Shown: positions 1 through 7,028 of the stretch, in pieces
Position numbering within the stretch: position 1 is the first letter of the stretch
Layout: each line of letters opens with the position of its first letter
Assembly: GCA_004293265.1 (NCBI GenBank)
Contig: RDXZ01000016.1
Span: 1 to 50,412 of the forward strand
Source: Bacteroidota bacterium
GTDB lineage: Bacteria > Bacteroidota > Bacteroidia > Cytophagales > Microscillaceae
Direction of reading: 5' to 3'
Length of the DNA stretch: 50,412 nucleotides
Notes under the pieces: model-generated
The model's input: the letters and a program-made list of their open reading frames with translations, nothing else
What the model was told of the DNA's origin: nothing
Database searches by the model: none
Made by a program: the position numbers and the translations under genes

Positions 1-231
1 CCAATCAACTTTATCTGCAATATAAAGTCCCTCAAATAAATCTTTTCTACCTTGATATAAATATTTTAAAGTACTGCAAATCAATGACTTACCAAAACGG
101 CGAGGTCTTGCAAAAAACAAAAAAACTCCATCATTGATGAGGTCAAAAATATATTGAGTTTTGTCCACATACAAATAATTTTCTTCCCTTATTCTACTAA
201 AATCTTGTATGCCAGCAGGTAATTTTTGCAT
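1..231 (-). CDS. AAA-ATPase-like / DUF1703 (PD-(D/E)XK) protein, 5' end only
   Basis: The gene runs off the left edge, so only the first 77 codons are visible; ATG at 231-229. The N-terminus reads MQKLPAGIQDF, then ENYLYVDKT and the ARPRRFGKS Walker A-like motif. This is the recognisable start of the AAA-ATPase-like family (PF09820), whose full-length members are about 500-560 aa and end in a DUF1703 nuclease-like domain. Family members are abundant, often multicopy, in Bacteroidota; their function is not established. The nuclease-like C-terminus lies outside the window and is inferred only from the family. The adjacent decayed IS1-type remnant suggests an accessory patch. Confidence 0.85.
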   Translation of the reverse strand, partial: MQKLPAGIQDFSRIREENYLYVDKTQYIFDLINDGVFLFFARPRRFGKSLICSTLKYLYQGRKDLFEGLYIADKVDW

Positions 232-296
232 TATTTCTTTTATTTTAATTGTTCATAAAACCAATTTTCTATATTCCTTTTTTCTGATGAAAAATT

Positions 297-660
297 AAGT
301 TCTGTTACACAAAGTATGATATTTTGAAAACAGGCAACGAATTATTAACTTTGCCATATATGCGAAATACTTACAAAAATTAACTGTTCTTATTGCCATA
401 GTGCAAAGGTAGTAAAAAATGGTAAAAAAACATACGGGAAGCAAAATTTTATTTGTAAAGATTGTAAAAAATAATTTATACAATCATACAATTATAAAGG
501 GTCTGATATATCAGTTAAAATATTGATAATGAATATGTTACTTAACAATAGTAGTGTATGTATATGAGCAAAAAAATATTATAAAAATGAAGTATCACTA
601 CTTGAATTGATTGGAATTAAAGTAGAAAAACTTACAGAAATTTGCTCTGCGGGCTGCCAA
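297..660 (+). pseudogene. Decayed IS1-family insertion sequence (InsA-like zinc-finger remnant)
   Basis: From 382 one frame reads NCSYCHSAKVVKNGKK and then GKQNFICKDCKK, the Cys-rich zinc finger that begins IS1-type InsA proteins (CxxC ... KNG ... GKQ ... CxxC). A TAA at 472-474 interrupts it exactly where the conserved QF follows, and the likely ATG at 360 is in another frame, so there is a stop and a frameshift. Weak helix-turn-helix-like coding potential continues to about 640. A terminal-repeat-like AAGTTCTGTTACACAAAGT sits at 297-315; the right end is not clear. No InsB DDE part is visible. The right boundary given is approximate. Confidence 0.6.
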
Positions 661-723
661 TAACAACAAATCAAACCCATTCAAAAGAAACACAACAGAG
701 AGAAAAAAGTTTTTCTTATATTT

Positions 724-1554
724 TTAATCCACATTCATCAATTCCCATAAATCAATAATTTGTTTTGCTTCTTTCACATCATGCACACGTAAGCACGATG
801 CGTGATTTTGCAAAGCAATGATATGTAAAGCACTTGTGCCGTTCAAAGCATCTTCGGCAGTAATTTGAAGTGGTTTATAAATCATAGATTTACGAGAAAT
901 ACCTACCAAAATAGGACAATTTAAGACCTCAAATAATGCCATATTTTTTAGTAAATAATAGTTCTGTGCAATCGTTTTAGCAAAACCAAATCCTAAATCG
1001 ATGATAATATCTTTTTGTCCCAATGTTCTCAATTGTGTGATTTTTGTCTGAAAATAGTCAATCATTTCTGCGATAATATTATCATAATCAGTCAAGTTTT
1101 GCATTGTTTTGGGTGTGCCTTTGGAGTGCATCAAAATATAAGGAACGTTTAGTTGGCTGACCACTTCAAACATTTTTTCGTCTAAATTACCTCCCGAAAT
1201 ATCATTGACAATGCTTGCTCCCATTTCTACTGATGCTTTCGCAATATTACTTCTAAACGTATCAACAGAAATTTTTGCAGTTGGAAAGTGTTTTTTGATG
1301 AGCAAAATAGTATCTAAAACTCTTTTTTTTTCTTCTTCTTCAGAAATATCATCAGCGTTTGGGCGTGTGGAATAGCCACCAATATCTAAAAAATCAACGT
1401 TTGCGGTCAGCATTTGTGATGCTTTATTCAAAATTTGTGTTTCGTTTTGATAACGACTTTCTGCATAAAAAGAATCAGGAGTGATATTCAAAATTCCAAA
1501 AACTAATGGTTTTTTGACAACCAATAATTCTCCATTGAGATTAAGAGTAAACAT
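724..1554 (-). CDS. folP: Dihydropteroate synthase
   Basis: Joins 6-hydroxymethyl-7,8-dihydropterin diphosphate to p-aminobenzoate to give 7,8-dihydropteroate in folate synthesis; cytosolic. The 276-aa TIM barrel is full length. Visible signatures are NITPDSF (residues 23-29), DIGGYSTRP (pABA/sulfonamide loop, with Tyr where E. coli has Glu), SVDTFRSN, VNDISGG, the pterin-site Asp in DLGFGF, VGISRKS and the C-terminal RVHDV. The gene lies 3 bp after the gmk stop codon and is almost certainly co-transcribed with it. Start is ATG at 1554-1552. Nothing is missing or broken. Confidence 0.97.
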   Translation of the reverse strand: MFTLNLNGELLVVKKPLVFGILNITPDSFYAESRYQNETQILNKASQMLTANVDFLDIGGYSTRPNADDISEEEEKKRVLDTILLIKKHFPTAKISVDTFRSNIAKASVEMGASIVNDISGGNLDEKMFEVVSQLNVPYILMHSKGTPKTMQNLTDYDNIIAEMIDYFQTKITQLRTLGQKDIIIDLGFGFAKTIAQNYYLLKNMALFEVLNCPILVGISRKSMIYKPLQITAEDALNGTSALHIIALQNHASCLRVHDVKEAKQIIDLWELMNVD

Positions 1555-1557
1555 ATT

Positions 1558-2145
1558 TTATTTTCCAATAAAATTTTTAACTAATATTTCTGCTTCTTGC
1601 ATGGCTTTTTTTAAATCATTGTTTATAATTACTTTATCAAACTGATTTTGAAAGGTAAATTCGTATTGAAATTTATCAATTCTTTTTTTAAGACTTTCTT
1701 CGGTTTCGGTTTTTCTTTCTCTCAATCTTTTTTCTAATTCCTCCAAAGAAGGTGGCAAGACAAAAATTGAAATAGCATTTTCTCCAAAAAACTCTTTGAG
1801 ATTTAATGCACCTTTTACATCAACATCAAAAATAACGTGTTTTTTTGATGCCCAAATTCTTGCAATTTCTGTTTTGAGTGTGCCATAAAAAGAATTTTCA
1901 TACACTTCTTGCCACTCTACAAACTCATCATTTTTTATTTTTTCTTTGAACAGATCAATATCTAAAAAATAATAATCTTGCCCTTCTACTTCGTGTGAGC
2001 GTTTTTGTCGTGTGCAAACAGATACCGAAAAGCCTAAATTTTGGGCTAAAATTGATAAAATATGACGCACCAAAGTAGTTTTGCCTGCACCTGAAGGAGC
2101 AGAAAAAATAATAATTTTTCCCTTAAAATCAATGTTTTCTAACAT
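1558..2145 (-). CDS. gmk: Guanylate kinase
   Basis: Phosphorylates GMP to GDP with ATP in the cytosol. At 195 aa it has normal family length, with P-loop SAPSGAGKTT at residues 15-24, the GMP-binding stretch around SVSVCTRQKRSHEVEGQDYYF, FVEWQEVYENSFYGT, and the DVDVKGALNLKE and RLRERKTE lid region. It is the first gene of a tight gmk-folP pair (3-bp gap). It begins 97 bp after the aroA stop codon and has its own -7 box (2166-2173), so it can be read independently of aroA. Confidence 0.97.
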   Translation of the reverse strand: MLENIDFKGKIIIFSAPSGAGKTTLVRHILSILAQNLGFSVSVCTRQKRSHEVEGQDYYFLDIDLFKEKIKNDEFVEWQEVYENSFYGTLKTEIARIWASKKHVIFDVDVKGALNLKEFFGENAISIFVLPPSLEELEKRLRERKTETEESLKKRIDKFQYEFTFQNQFDKVIINNDLKKAMQEAEILVKNFIGK

Positions 2146-2165
2146 AGAGAATTAAAATTGAACGG

Positions 2166-2173
2166 CAAATATA
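2166..2173 (-). promoter_or_regulatory. Putative -7 box for gmk-folP
   Basis: On the minus strand the sequence is TATATTTG followed by C, an exact match to the Bacteroidota -7 consensus TAnnTTTG, 20 bp before the gmk ATG. No well-spaced -33 TTG is evident. Confidence 0.5.
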
Positions 2174-2242
2174 CACATAAATAACAAATTATTTGATTAA
2201 AATAACTAAAATATATTTTTTTTGTTTCAATTATTAGACTTT

Positions 2243-3490
2243 TTAATCAATTTTTATTAAAAATTTTTCTAAGTCTTTCCAAAATTTTGGATAAGATTTA
2301 ATCACTGCTTCAGGATTTTCTATCTCTATTTTTCCAAATTTAAAAACTGCTATCGCAAAAGCCATACACATACGATGGTCATCATAAGTATTTATTTTTG
2401 TAGGTTGATATTCAAAATTTTTATCGGTACTGATTTCAAAAACACCTTCTTCAATTTCTGTCATTGCTCCACCAATTTTGGGTAGTTCGTTTTGCAAGGC
2501 TTCTATTCGATTTGTTTCTTTGATTTTTAGACTTTCTAAACCTATAAATATTGCTTTTATTCCTTTTAATACACAAAAAACTGCCAATGTTTGTGCTAAA
2601 TCGGGGCAATGTATGAAGTCAATTTTTATCTCTTGCTCGATGATAAAATTTTCTTTTTGTGAAATAAATATGCCTTTTTTTTCAAACCTTGTTTGCACGC
2701 CCAACAAAGCCATCAACTCAATTATTTGACTATCTCCTTGTTTCGAATCTTGAAATAAATGTGGTAAAAACAAACAAATATTTTTTTCAAAACCTGCCAA
2801 AGCATACCAATAACTTGCCGCCGACCAATCTCCTTCTACAATATAAGTATTATTTTGATATATTTGTGGTTCAATTTTAATCCTATTTTCGTGCCATTTG
2901 TATTCGATTCCAAAAAAATTCATTTGTGATAAAGTCATCAAAATATAAGGTTTTGAACTGATTTCTCCTTCCAAAACTATAGTCAAACCTTGTGGTAAAA
3001 GCGGGGCTATCATCAACAAAGCCGAAATAAATTGACTACTAATATTGGCTTTTATGCGCACAAAATTATTTTTTTCTGTCTGATTTTTGATAAATTTCAA
3101 AGGTGGAAAACCTTTTTTTTCTATATAATTTATCTCAAAACCAAGCATTTGCAAAGCATCAACCAAAGGAAAAATCGGTCTTTCCTGCATACGTGATGTC
3201 CCTGTGAGCGTAGCGTTTTTTTGTGTGATAGCCAAATAAGCGGTCATAAATCTAAAAACAGTTCCTGCATCTTTGGCATCAAATATATCAATATTGTCCT
3301 GATTTTTTAGTAAATTTGTTAAAATTTGTGTATCATTTGCTTCCGATAAGTTCTCAATTTTGATAAAATTTTGTTGTTGATATTGTGCTAAATACTGAAT
3401 AATTAAACCTCTATTGCTTTCACTTTTGGAAGAAGGCAAATATTCAATGATAAAATCTTGTGTTTTTTGAGAAATATATTGCAGTTGCAT
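2243..3490 (-). CDS. aroA: 3-phosphoshikimate 1-carboxyvinyltransferase (EPSP synthase)
   Basis: Transfers the enolpyruvyl group of PEP to shikimate-3-phosphate in aromatic amino-acid synthesis. The 415-aa protein has family motifs: SKSESNRGLII (shikimate-3-P binding Lys/Ser/Arg), DAGTVFRFMTAY (the NAGTAMRP loop in its divergent form), SRMQERPIFPLVDAL, SSQFISALLMIAPLL, GDWSAASYW, KETNRIEAL and YDDHRMCMAFAI. Several canonical residues differ: the Gly before SKS is Ser, and the NAG loop reads DAG. This resembles the divergent aroA seen in Bacteroidota, and the Gly/Ala residues tied to glyphosate sensitivity cannot be matched simply to the E. coli enzyme. It starts at ATG 3490-3488, just after the repeat element at 3510-3695. 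Confidence 0.93.
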   Translation of the reverse strand: MQLQYISQKTQDFIIEYLPSSKSESNRGLIIQYLAQYQQQNFIKIENLSEANDTQILTNLLKNQDNIDIFDAKDAGTVFRFMTAYLAITQKNATLTGTSRMQERPIFPLVDALQMLGFEINYIEKKGFPPLKFIKNQTEKNNFVRIKANISSQFISALLMIAPLLPQGLTIVLEGEISSKPYILMTLSQMNFFGIEYKWHENRIKIEPQIYQNNTYIVEGDWSAASYWYALAGFEKNICLFLPHLFQDSKQGDSQIIELMALLGVQTRFEKKGIFISQKENFIIEQEIKIDFIHCPDLAQTLAVFCVLKGIKAIFIGLESLKIKETNRIEALQNELPKIGGAMTEIEEGVFEISTDKNFEYQPTKINTYDDHRMCMAFAIAVFKFGKIEIENPEAVIKSYPKFWKDLEKFLIKID

Positions 3491-3509
3491 TTTTTTATTT
3501 TTGAAAATA

Positions 3510-3695
3510 TTATTTTTTACTAATTTTTTCTTTTTCGCCCCTGCTTGTGTCCCACAAGCAGTCGTTGTTGGTATAAGACTTGTTTGTTACAACATTCGCT
3601 TGTGGGACACAAGCGAGGGCGTAAAACAAATATTTAGCCTTTTTGATTAATACAAAATTTTTACACTAACTTATTTTTTACTAATTTTTTCTTTT
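3510..3695. repeat. Two-hairpin mobile-like element, copy 1, with 25-bp flanking duplication
   Basis: The core is 3536-3670 (135 bp). Within it, 3536-3621 has 24-bp inverted ends: CGCCCCTGCTTGTG going in and CACAAGCGAGGGCG coming out. Each end is itself a hairpin built on GCTTGTG-TCC-CACAAGC. A tail from 3622 to 3670 ends in TTTTTACACTAAC. Immediately outside, a perfect 25-bp direct repeat occurs at 3510-3534 and 3671-3695. The right-hand copy is the last codons and TAA of the kinase gene, so the insertion duplicated the gene's 3' end without changing the protein. There is no ORF. An inverted second copy is at 23961-24097. Confidence 0.9.
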
Positions 3696-5266
3696 AAATC
3701 TTTAATTCTTTCATTTAAAAGTTCTTTTTCTTTGCTCAAAGAATCTAAGGCTTCGTTTTTAGAAAAATTTACAGGAGTTGCGCTTCTTAACTTACAAGAA
3801 TATTTGGAAGCATTGACCGTTTCTTGCACTTTGAAAGCGATTTTTTGTCCTTCATTGATTTCAGAGATTTCTTTTTCCACTTTTTTAACTTCTTTTCCTT
3901 TGTCAGAAAAAACAACATCGATGATAATATCTTTGAATTTTGCGTCAGTTTTTTTATTTGTTACTTCAATATTGACAATAAATTCGCCCATTTCATCGCT
4001 TTCGAGTTGGTCTGCAATGATTAAACTTTTATTGAGTTCAGATTTTAATATTTTTTGATATTCTTTTTCTTTTTCCTCAAATTTTACTTTTTGTTTTTCC
4101 AATGAGTCCAATTCAAGTTCGTCTTCGGATTTTTTTTCTTCTTTTTTCTCTGTTTTTTCTTCTTTTTTCTCCTCTTTTTTGCCTAAAATATCATCATTTT
4201 CAACGATTTCATTTTTAGTTTCTTTGGGGGTTTTATTGATTTCTATAAAAATCAAATAACCAACAACACAAATTAAAAAGAAAAATAAAACATATAAAAT
4301 AGTATAAGAACGTTTGCGAGAAGACTCAATTTGGTTGATTCGAGACTTTGGATTATTGTTTTGTGGAACTTGTGTTTTGCTTTGTGTTTGAGTTTGATTT
4401 GGATTGTATTGATTTTGGGTTGTGTGCAATGGAGTATGAGGCGTTGCTTTTTCCATCAATGCTCTTTTAAATTCTTCACAACTTTGATAGCGGTCATTTG
4501 GATTTTTAGCGGTAGCAACCTCGATTATTTTTTGCAAATAATCAGGCACAGAAGGATAAAAATCTTTTGCTTTGGGCAAAGTTTCGTTTAAAATTTTGTT
4601 ATAAATCGTAAATTCGGTTTCAATATTTTCATTATAAGGAGATTTTCCTGTGAGCATTTCCCACAACGTAACGCCCAAAGAATAGACATCACTTCTTGCG
4701 TCTAAATTTTCGCCTTTTACTTGTTCGGGACTCATATAAAGCACCGTTCCAACTCTTGCTCCTGCTTTTGTCATAGCAGGTTTATCATTTTTAAGGATTT
4801 TTGCGATACCAAAATCTAAAATTTTTGCTTGTCCGTCCAGTCCAATCAAAATATTAGAAGGTTTTATATCTCTATGCACTATTCCTCGCGTGTGTGCATA
4901 AGCGAAGCCGTCCAAAATTTGATAAAAAATATCCAAAGCACGTTTTTCGTGTAAAGGACCTGAAACATTGGCTAAAAAATCGTCCAGTGGATGTCCTTCG
5001 ACATATTCCATTATCAAAAAAAGTCCGTTTTCATTTTCTAAATAATCATATAAAGTTACGATATTAAGATGTTGCAAGCCAGAAAGTGTGGTTGCTTCTT
5101 GCCTAAAACGCTCTTTTACTTCTTGGTGATTGACAAGAGCAGGATTTAAAATTTTGATAGCCACTTTGCGTCCTAATTGAGTATGTGTGGCTAAATAGAC
5201 TTGTCCTACGCCACCTTCTCCCAATAATTTTTCGACTTGATAATTTAAAATACGTTCTCCGACCAT
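3671..5266 (-). CDS. Membrane-anchored Ser/Thr protein kinase (PknB type) with extracytoplasmic C-terminal domain
   Basis: A Hanks-type kinase of 531 aa. The kinase domain fills about residues 8-270: glycine loop GEGGVGQVY (16-24), ATP-binding Lys38, catalytic HRDIKPSN (Asp133), DFG (151-153), activation segment ending GTVLYMSPEQVKG, and DVYSLG. A Gln/Asn/Pro-rich linker follows, then one membrane segment (about 321-341, TILYVLFFFLICVVGYLIF), a Glu/Lys-rich stretch likely to be coiled coil, and a beta-rich domain of about 100 aa outside the cytoplasm ending in another coiled coil. There are no PASTA repeats, so its ligand is unknown. Its stop codon lies inside the duplicated flank of the repeat element at 3510-3695. 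Confidence 0.93.
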   Translation of the reverse strand: MVGERILNYQVEKLLGEGGVGQVYLATHTQLGRKVAIKILNPALVNHQEVKERFRQEATTLSGLQHLNIVTLYDYLENENGLFLIMEYVEGHPLDDFLANVSGPLHEKRALDIFYQILDGFAYAHTRGIVHRDIKPSNILIGLDGQAKILDFGIAKILKNDKPAMTKAGARVGTVLYMSPEQVKGENLDARSDVYSLGVTLWEMLTGKSPYNENIETEFTIYNKILNETLPKAKDFYPSVPDYLQKIIEVATAKNPNDRYQSCEEFKRALMEKATPHTPLHTTQNQYNPNQTQTQSKTQVPQNNNPKSRINQIESSRKRSYTILYVLFFFLICVVGYLIFIEINKTPKETKNEIVENDDILGKKEEKKEEKTEKKEEKKSEDELELDSLEKQKVKFEEKEKEYQKILKSELNKSLIIADQLESDEMGEFIVNIEVTNKKTDAKFKDIIIDVVFSDKGKEVKKVEKEISEINEGQKIAFKVQETVNASKYSCKLRSATPVNFSKNEALDSLSKEKELLNERIKDLKEKISKK

Positions 5267-5527
5267 TTTTTATACGATTTTTTTAGTATTGTCCTTTAAA
5301 AAACGTAAAATTACAACCTATTTTATAGATTACCAAAAAAAAGTTTTTTTTATTCAATAATTTATTATGATTGTTTATTTTTTATGATATTTTTTTAGTA
5401 CTTACTTTATTTGACAAAATTTTTAAAATCTTTTTGGTTTTTCATAAATTTCAGTTAATTCTCCGTTAAATCTGTGTTAAAGAATTAAAAATATGGCACA
5501 AATAACATATTTTTTTGTGAATTTTGC

Positions 5528-5553
5528 AACACTAAAAAACAAAAATTAGTGTT
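5528..5553 (+). promoter_or_regulatory. Leader hairpin with T-run before the DUF2911 gene
   Basis: AACACTAA and TTAGTGTT form a perfect 8-bp stem (5528-5535 / 5546-5553) followed by Ts, ending 17 bp before the ATG at 5571. A promoter-like TGAATTTTG lies immediately upstream (5518-5526). No plus-strand gene upstream needs a terminator here. The rest of the 304-bp gap between the divergent kinase and DUF2911 genes is plain AT-rich DNA. Confidence 0.5.
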
Positions 5554-5570
5554 TTTTATTATAAAATTAT

Positions 5571-6419
5571 ATGAAAAAATTATTTTTATTGGCAAGTTTT
5601 TTATTTGCTGTCCTCACAATTCAAGCACAAGGTTTGGTAACGCCACAACCAAGTCCGTCTTCAAAAATTAGCCAAAAAATTGGTTTAGCAGAGGTAAGTG
5701 TGGCATATTCTCGCCCAAGCGCAAAAAATAGAGTTATTTTTGGTGATATTGTACCTTTTGGAAAAATCTGGCGTACAGGTGCTAACTCTCCTACAAAAAT
5801 TAAATTTGATGAAGAAGTAATTTTTGAAGGCAATAAAGTTCCCGCAGGTGAGTATTCATTGATGAGTTTTCCTGATAAAGACCAATGGACAATTGTTATC
5901 AACAAAGATACAAAAGGAAATGGTGCTTTTACTTACCAAGAATCTGATGATGTGGCTAAGTTTACGGTAAAATCTGTTAAATTAACTCAACATGTAGAAA
6001 GTTTTTCGATTTCTTTTTCTGATTTAGGTTTTAATTCCGCTACATTAGAATTGGCTTGGGAAAAAACATCGGTTCGTATCAAATTGGAAAATAAAGTTGA
6101 TGAAAAAATTGCTAAACAAATCGAAAAATTGACCGCACCTACGCGTGATGCTTCTTTGTTTTTTAATATTGCCGCTTATTATTATGAAACAAATCAAAAA
6201 AATGATGAAGCATTGGCTTTTGTAACAAAAGCAACTGATATGGCTCCGCGTTATTGGACTTTGCAAATGAAAGCAAAAATTCAAGCAAGAGCCAATGATT
6301 TCGCAGGTGCGTTGGCAACTATTGACAAATCAACTGAATTAGCAACCAAAGACAAAGATGATGCTTATGTCAATGCAAATGCTAAGTTGAAAGCAGAATG
6401 GGCAAAAAAGAAAAAATAA
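5571..6419 (+). CDS. Secreted DUF2911 domain protein with TPR-like C-terminus
   Basis: 282 aa with a Sec signal peptide (MKKLFLLASFLFAVLTIQAQ). Residues about 25-175 form the DUF2911 domain, recognised by SPSSKISQKIG, VAYSRPSAKNR.IFG, PFGKIWRTGANSPTKI and VPAGEYSLMSFP. The last about 90 aa are helical with TPR-like pairs (FFNIAAYYYETNQKNDEALAF, LQMKAKIQA..NDFAGAL). The function of DUF2911 is unknown; its members are exported proteins common in Bacteroidota. A strong terminator follows at 6451-6475, so it is probably monocistronic. Confidence 0.92.
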   Translation: MKKLFLLASFLFAVLTIQAQGLVTPQPSPSSKISQKIGLAEVSVAYSRPSAKNRVIFGDIVPFGKIWRTGANSPTKIKFDEEVIFEGNKVPAGEYSLMSFPDKDQWTIVINKDTKGNGAFTYQESDDVAKFTVKSVKLTQHVESFSISFSDLGFNSATLELAWEKTSVRIKLENKVDEKIAKQIEKLTAPTRDASLFFNIAAYYYETNQKNDEALAFVTKATDMAPRYWTLQMKAKIQARANDFAGALATIDKSTELATKDKDDAYVNANAKLKAEWAKKKK

Positions 6420-6450
6420 AATTAGAAATTAAAACATAATTGATAAAAAA

Positions 6451-6480
6451 AAGGCTGTCTGAAAAGAACAGCCTTTTTTT
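6451..6480 (+). terminator. Rho-independent terminator after the DUF2911 gene
   Basis: Stem AAGGCTGT (6451-6458) / ACAGCCTT (6468-6475) with a run of Ts to 6481, 31 bp after the stop codon. Confidence 0.85.
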
Positions 6481-6483
6481 TCA

Positions 6484-6746
6484 GTTGTCAATGTCGAAGA
6501 CTTGACAATCTGCGAAAAAAACTGCAGTTGTCAATCTCGCAGATTGTCAAGTCTTCGACCTTGACAACTGCGAAAAAAACTGCAGTCGTCAAGGTCGCAG
6601 ATTGTCAAGTCTTCGACATTGACAACTGCGAGATTGACAATCTGAGAAAAAAACTGCAGTCGTCAATGTCGCAGATTGTCAAGTCTTCGACCTTGACAAC
6701 TGCGACATTGACAACTGCGAGATTGACAACTGCGACATTGACAACT
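6484..6746. repeat. Dense array of TTGACAA / TTGTCAA heptamers in mixed orientation
   Basis: Fifteen copies of TTGACAA or its reverse complement TTGTCAA (two read TCGTCAA) start at 6485, 6502, 6528, 6544, 6561, 6586, 6602, 6619, 6634, 6660, 6676, 6693, 6708, 6723 and 6738. Steps are 15-17 bp, or 25-26 bp where an AAAAAAACTGCAG spacer intervenes. Between them are CTGCGA(G/C)AT and GTCTTCGAC modules, also found in both orientations. Any long single strand can fold on itself many ways. It is not a CRISPR (units too short, no unique spacers), and the 75-aa ORF across it is simply translated repeat. Confidence 0.9.
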
Positions 6747-6786
6747 GAAAATTAGTAGAAAAAAATTTTTTTTCAAAGTTATTATC

Positions 6787-6827
6787 AACTCTGACAAAGT
6801 TCAAAATTTTGTCAGAGTTTTTTTTGG
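6787..6827 (+). terminator. Terminator-like hairpin after the heptamer array
   Basis: AACTCTGACAAA (6787-6798) / TTTGTCAGAGTT (6808-6819) followed by Ts. It lies downstream of the heptamer array rather than of a gene, so the array may be transcribed as its own unit or this may be another repeat copy. From 6828 to the next start at 7029 the DNA is AT-rich with no other feature recognised. Confidence 0.6.
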
Positions 6828-7028
6828 TAATATAACCTAATTTCGAGATGATTTTTATTTATAATTAATTGATTTTCAATAAAATATTTTGATTGGTAAT
6901 TTGAAATAGTAGTCTGTGCCGAAACAATATTTCAAAACTTTTTTTGTTTATAACTAATTCTTTGATATTTTGTAACTATTTTTGTGTTTGAAAGTAATCT
7001 AACAATTCACTCAATAAACTTTTATGTT

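Noticed and set aside
295-483. 62-aa minus-strand ORF
   Set aside because: It is antisense to the IS1-type zinc-finger remnant, whose plus-strand frame gives the recognisable protein.
3536-3621. Simple terminator between kinase and aroA
   Set aside because: The hairpins lack T-runs, and the same sequence recurs elsewhere with its own flanking duplication, so it is a mobile-like element.
6484-6746. CRISPR array
   Set aside because: Repeats are 7 bp in both orientations, spacers are not unique and no cas gene is present.
6528-6755. 75-aa ORF across the heptamer array
   Set aside because: It is translated repeat (QIVKSSTLTTA recurring) with no start signal; it would exist in any such array.
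6984-7028. GTG start for the A2M-like protein
   Set aside because: It would place 15 extra residues before the signal peptide; ATG at 7029 starts directly at it.
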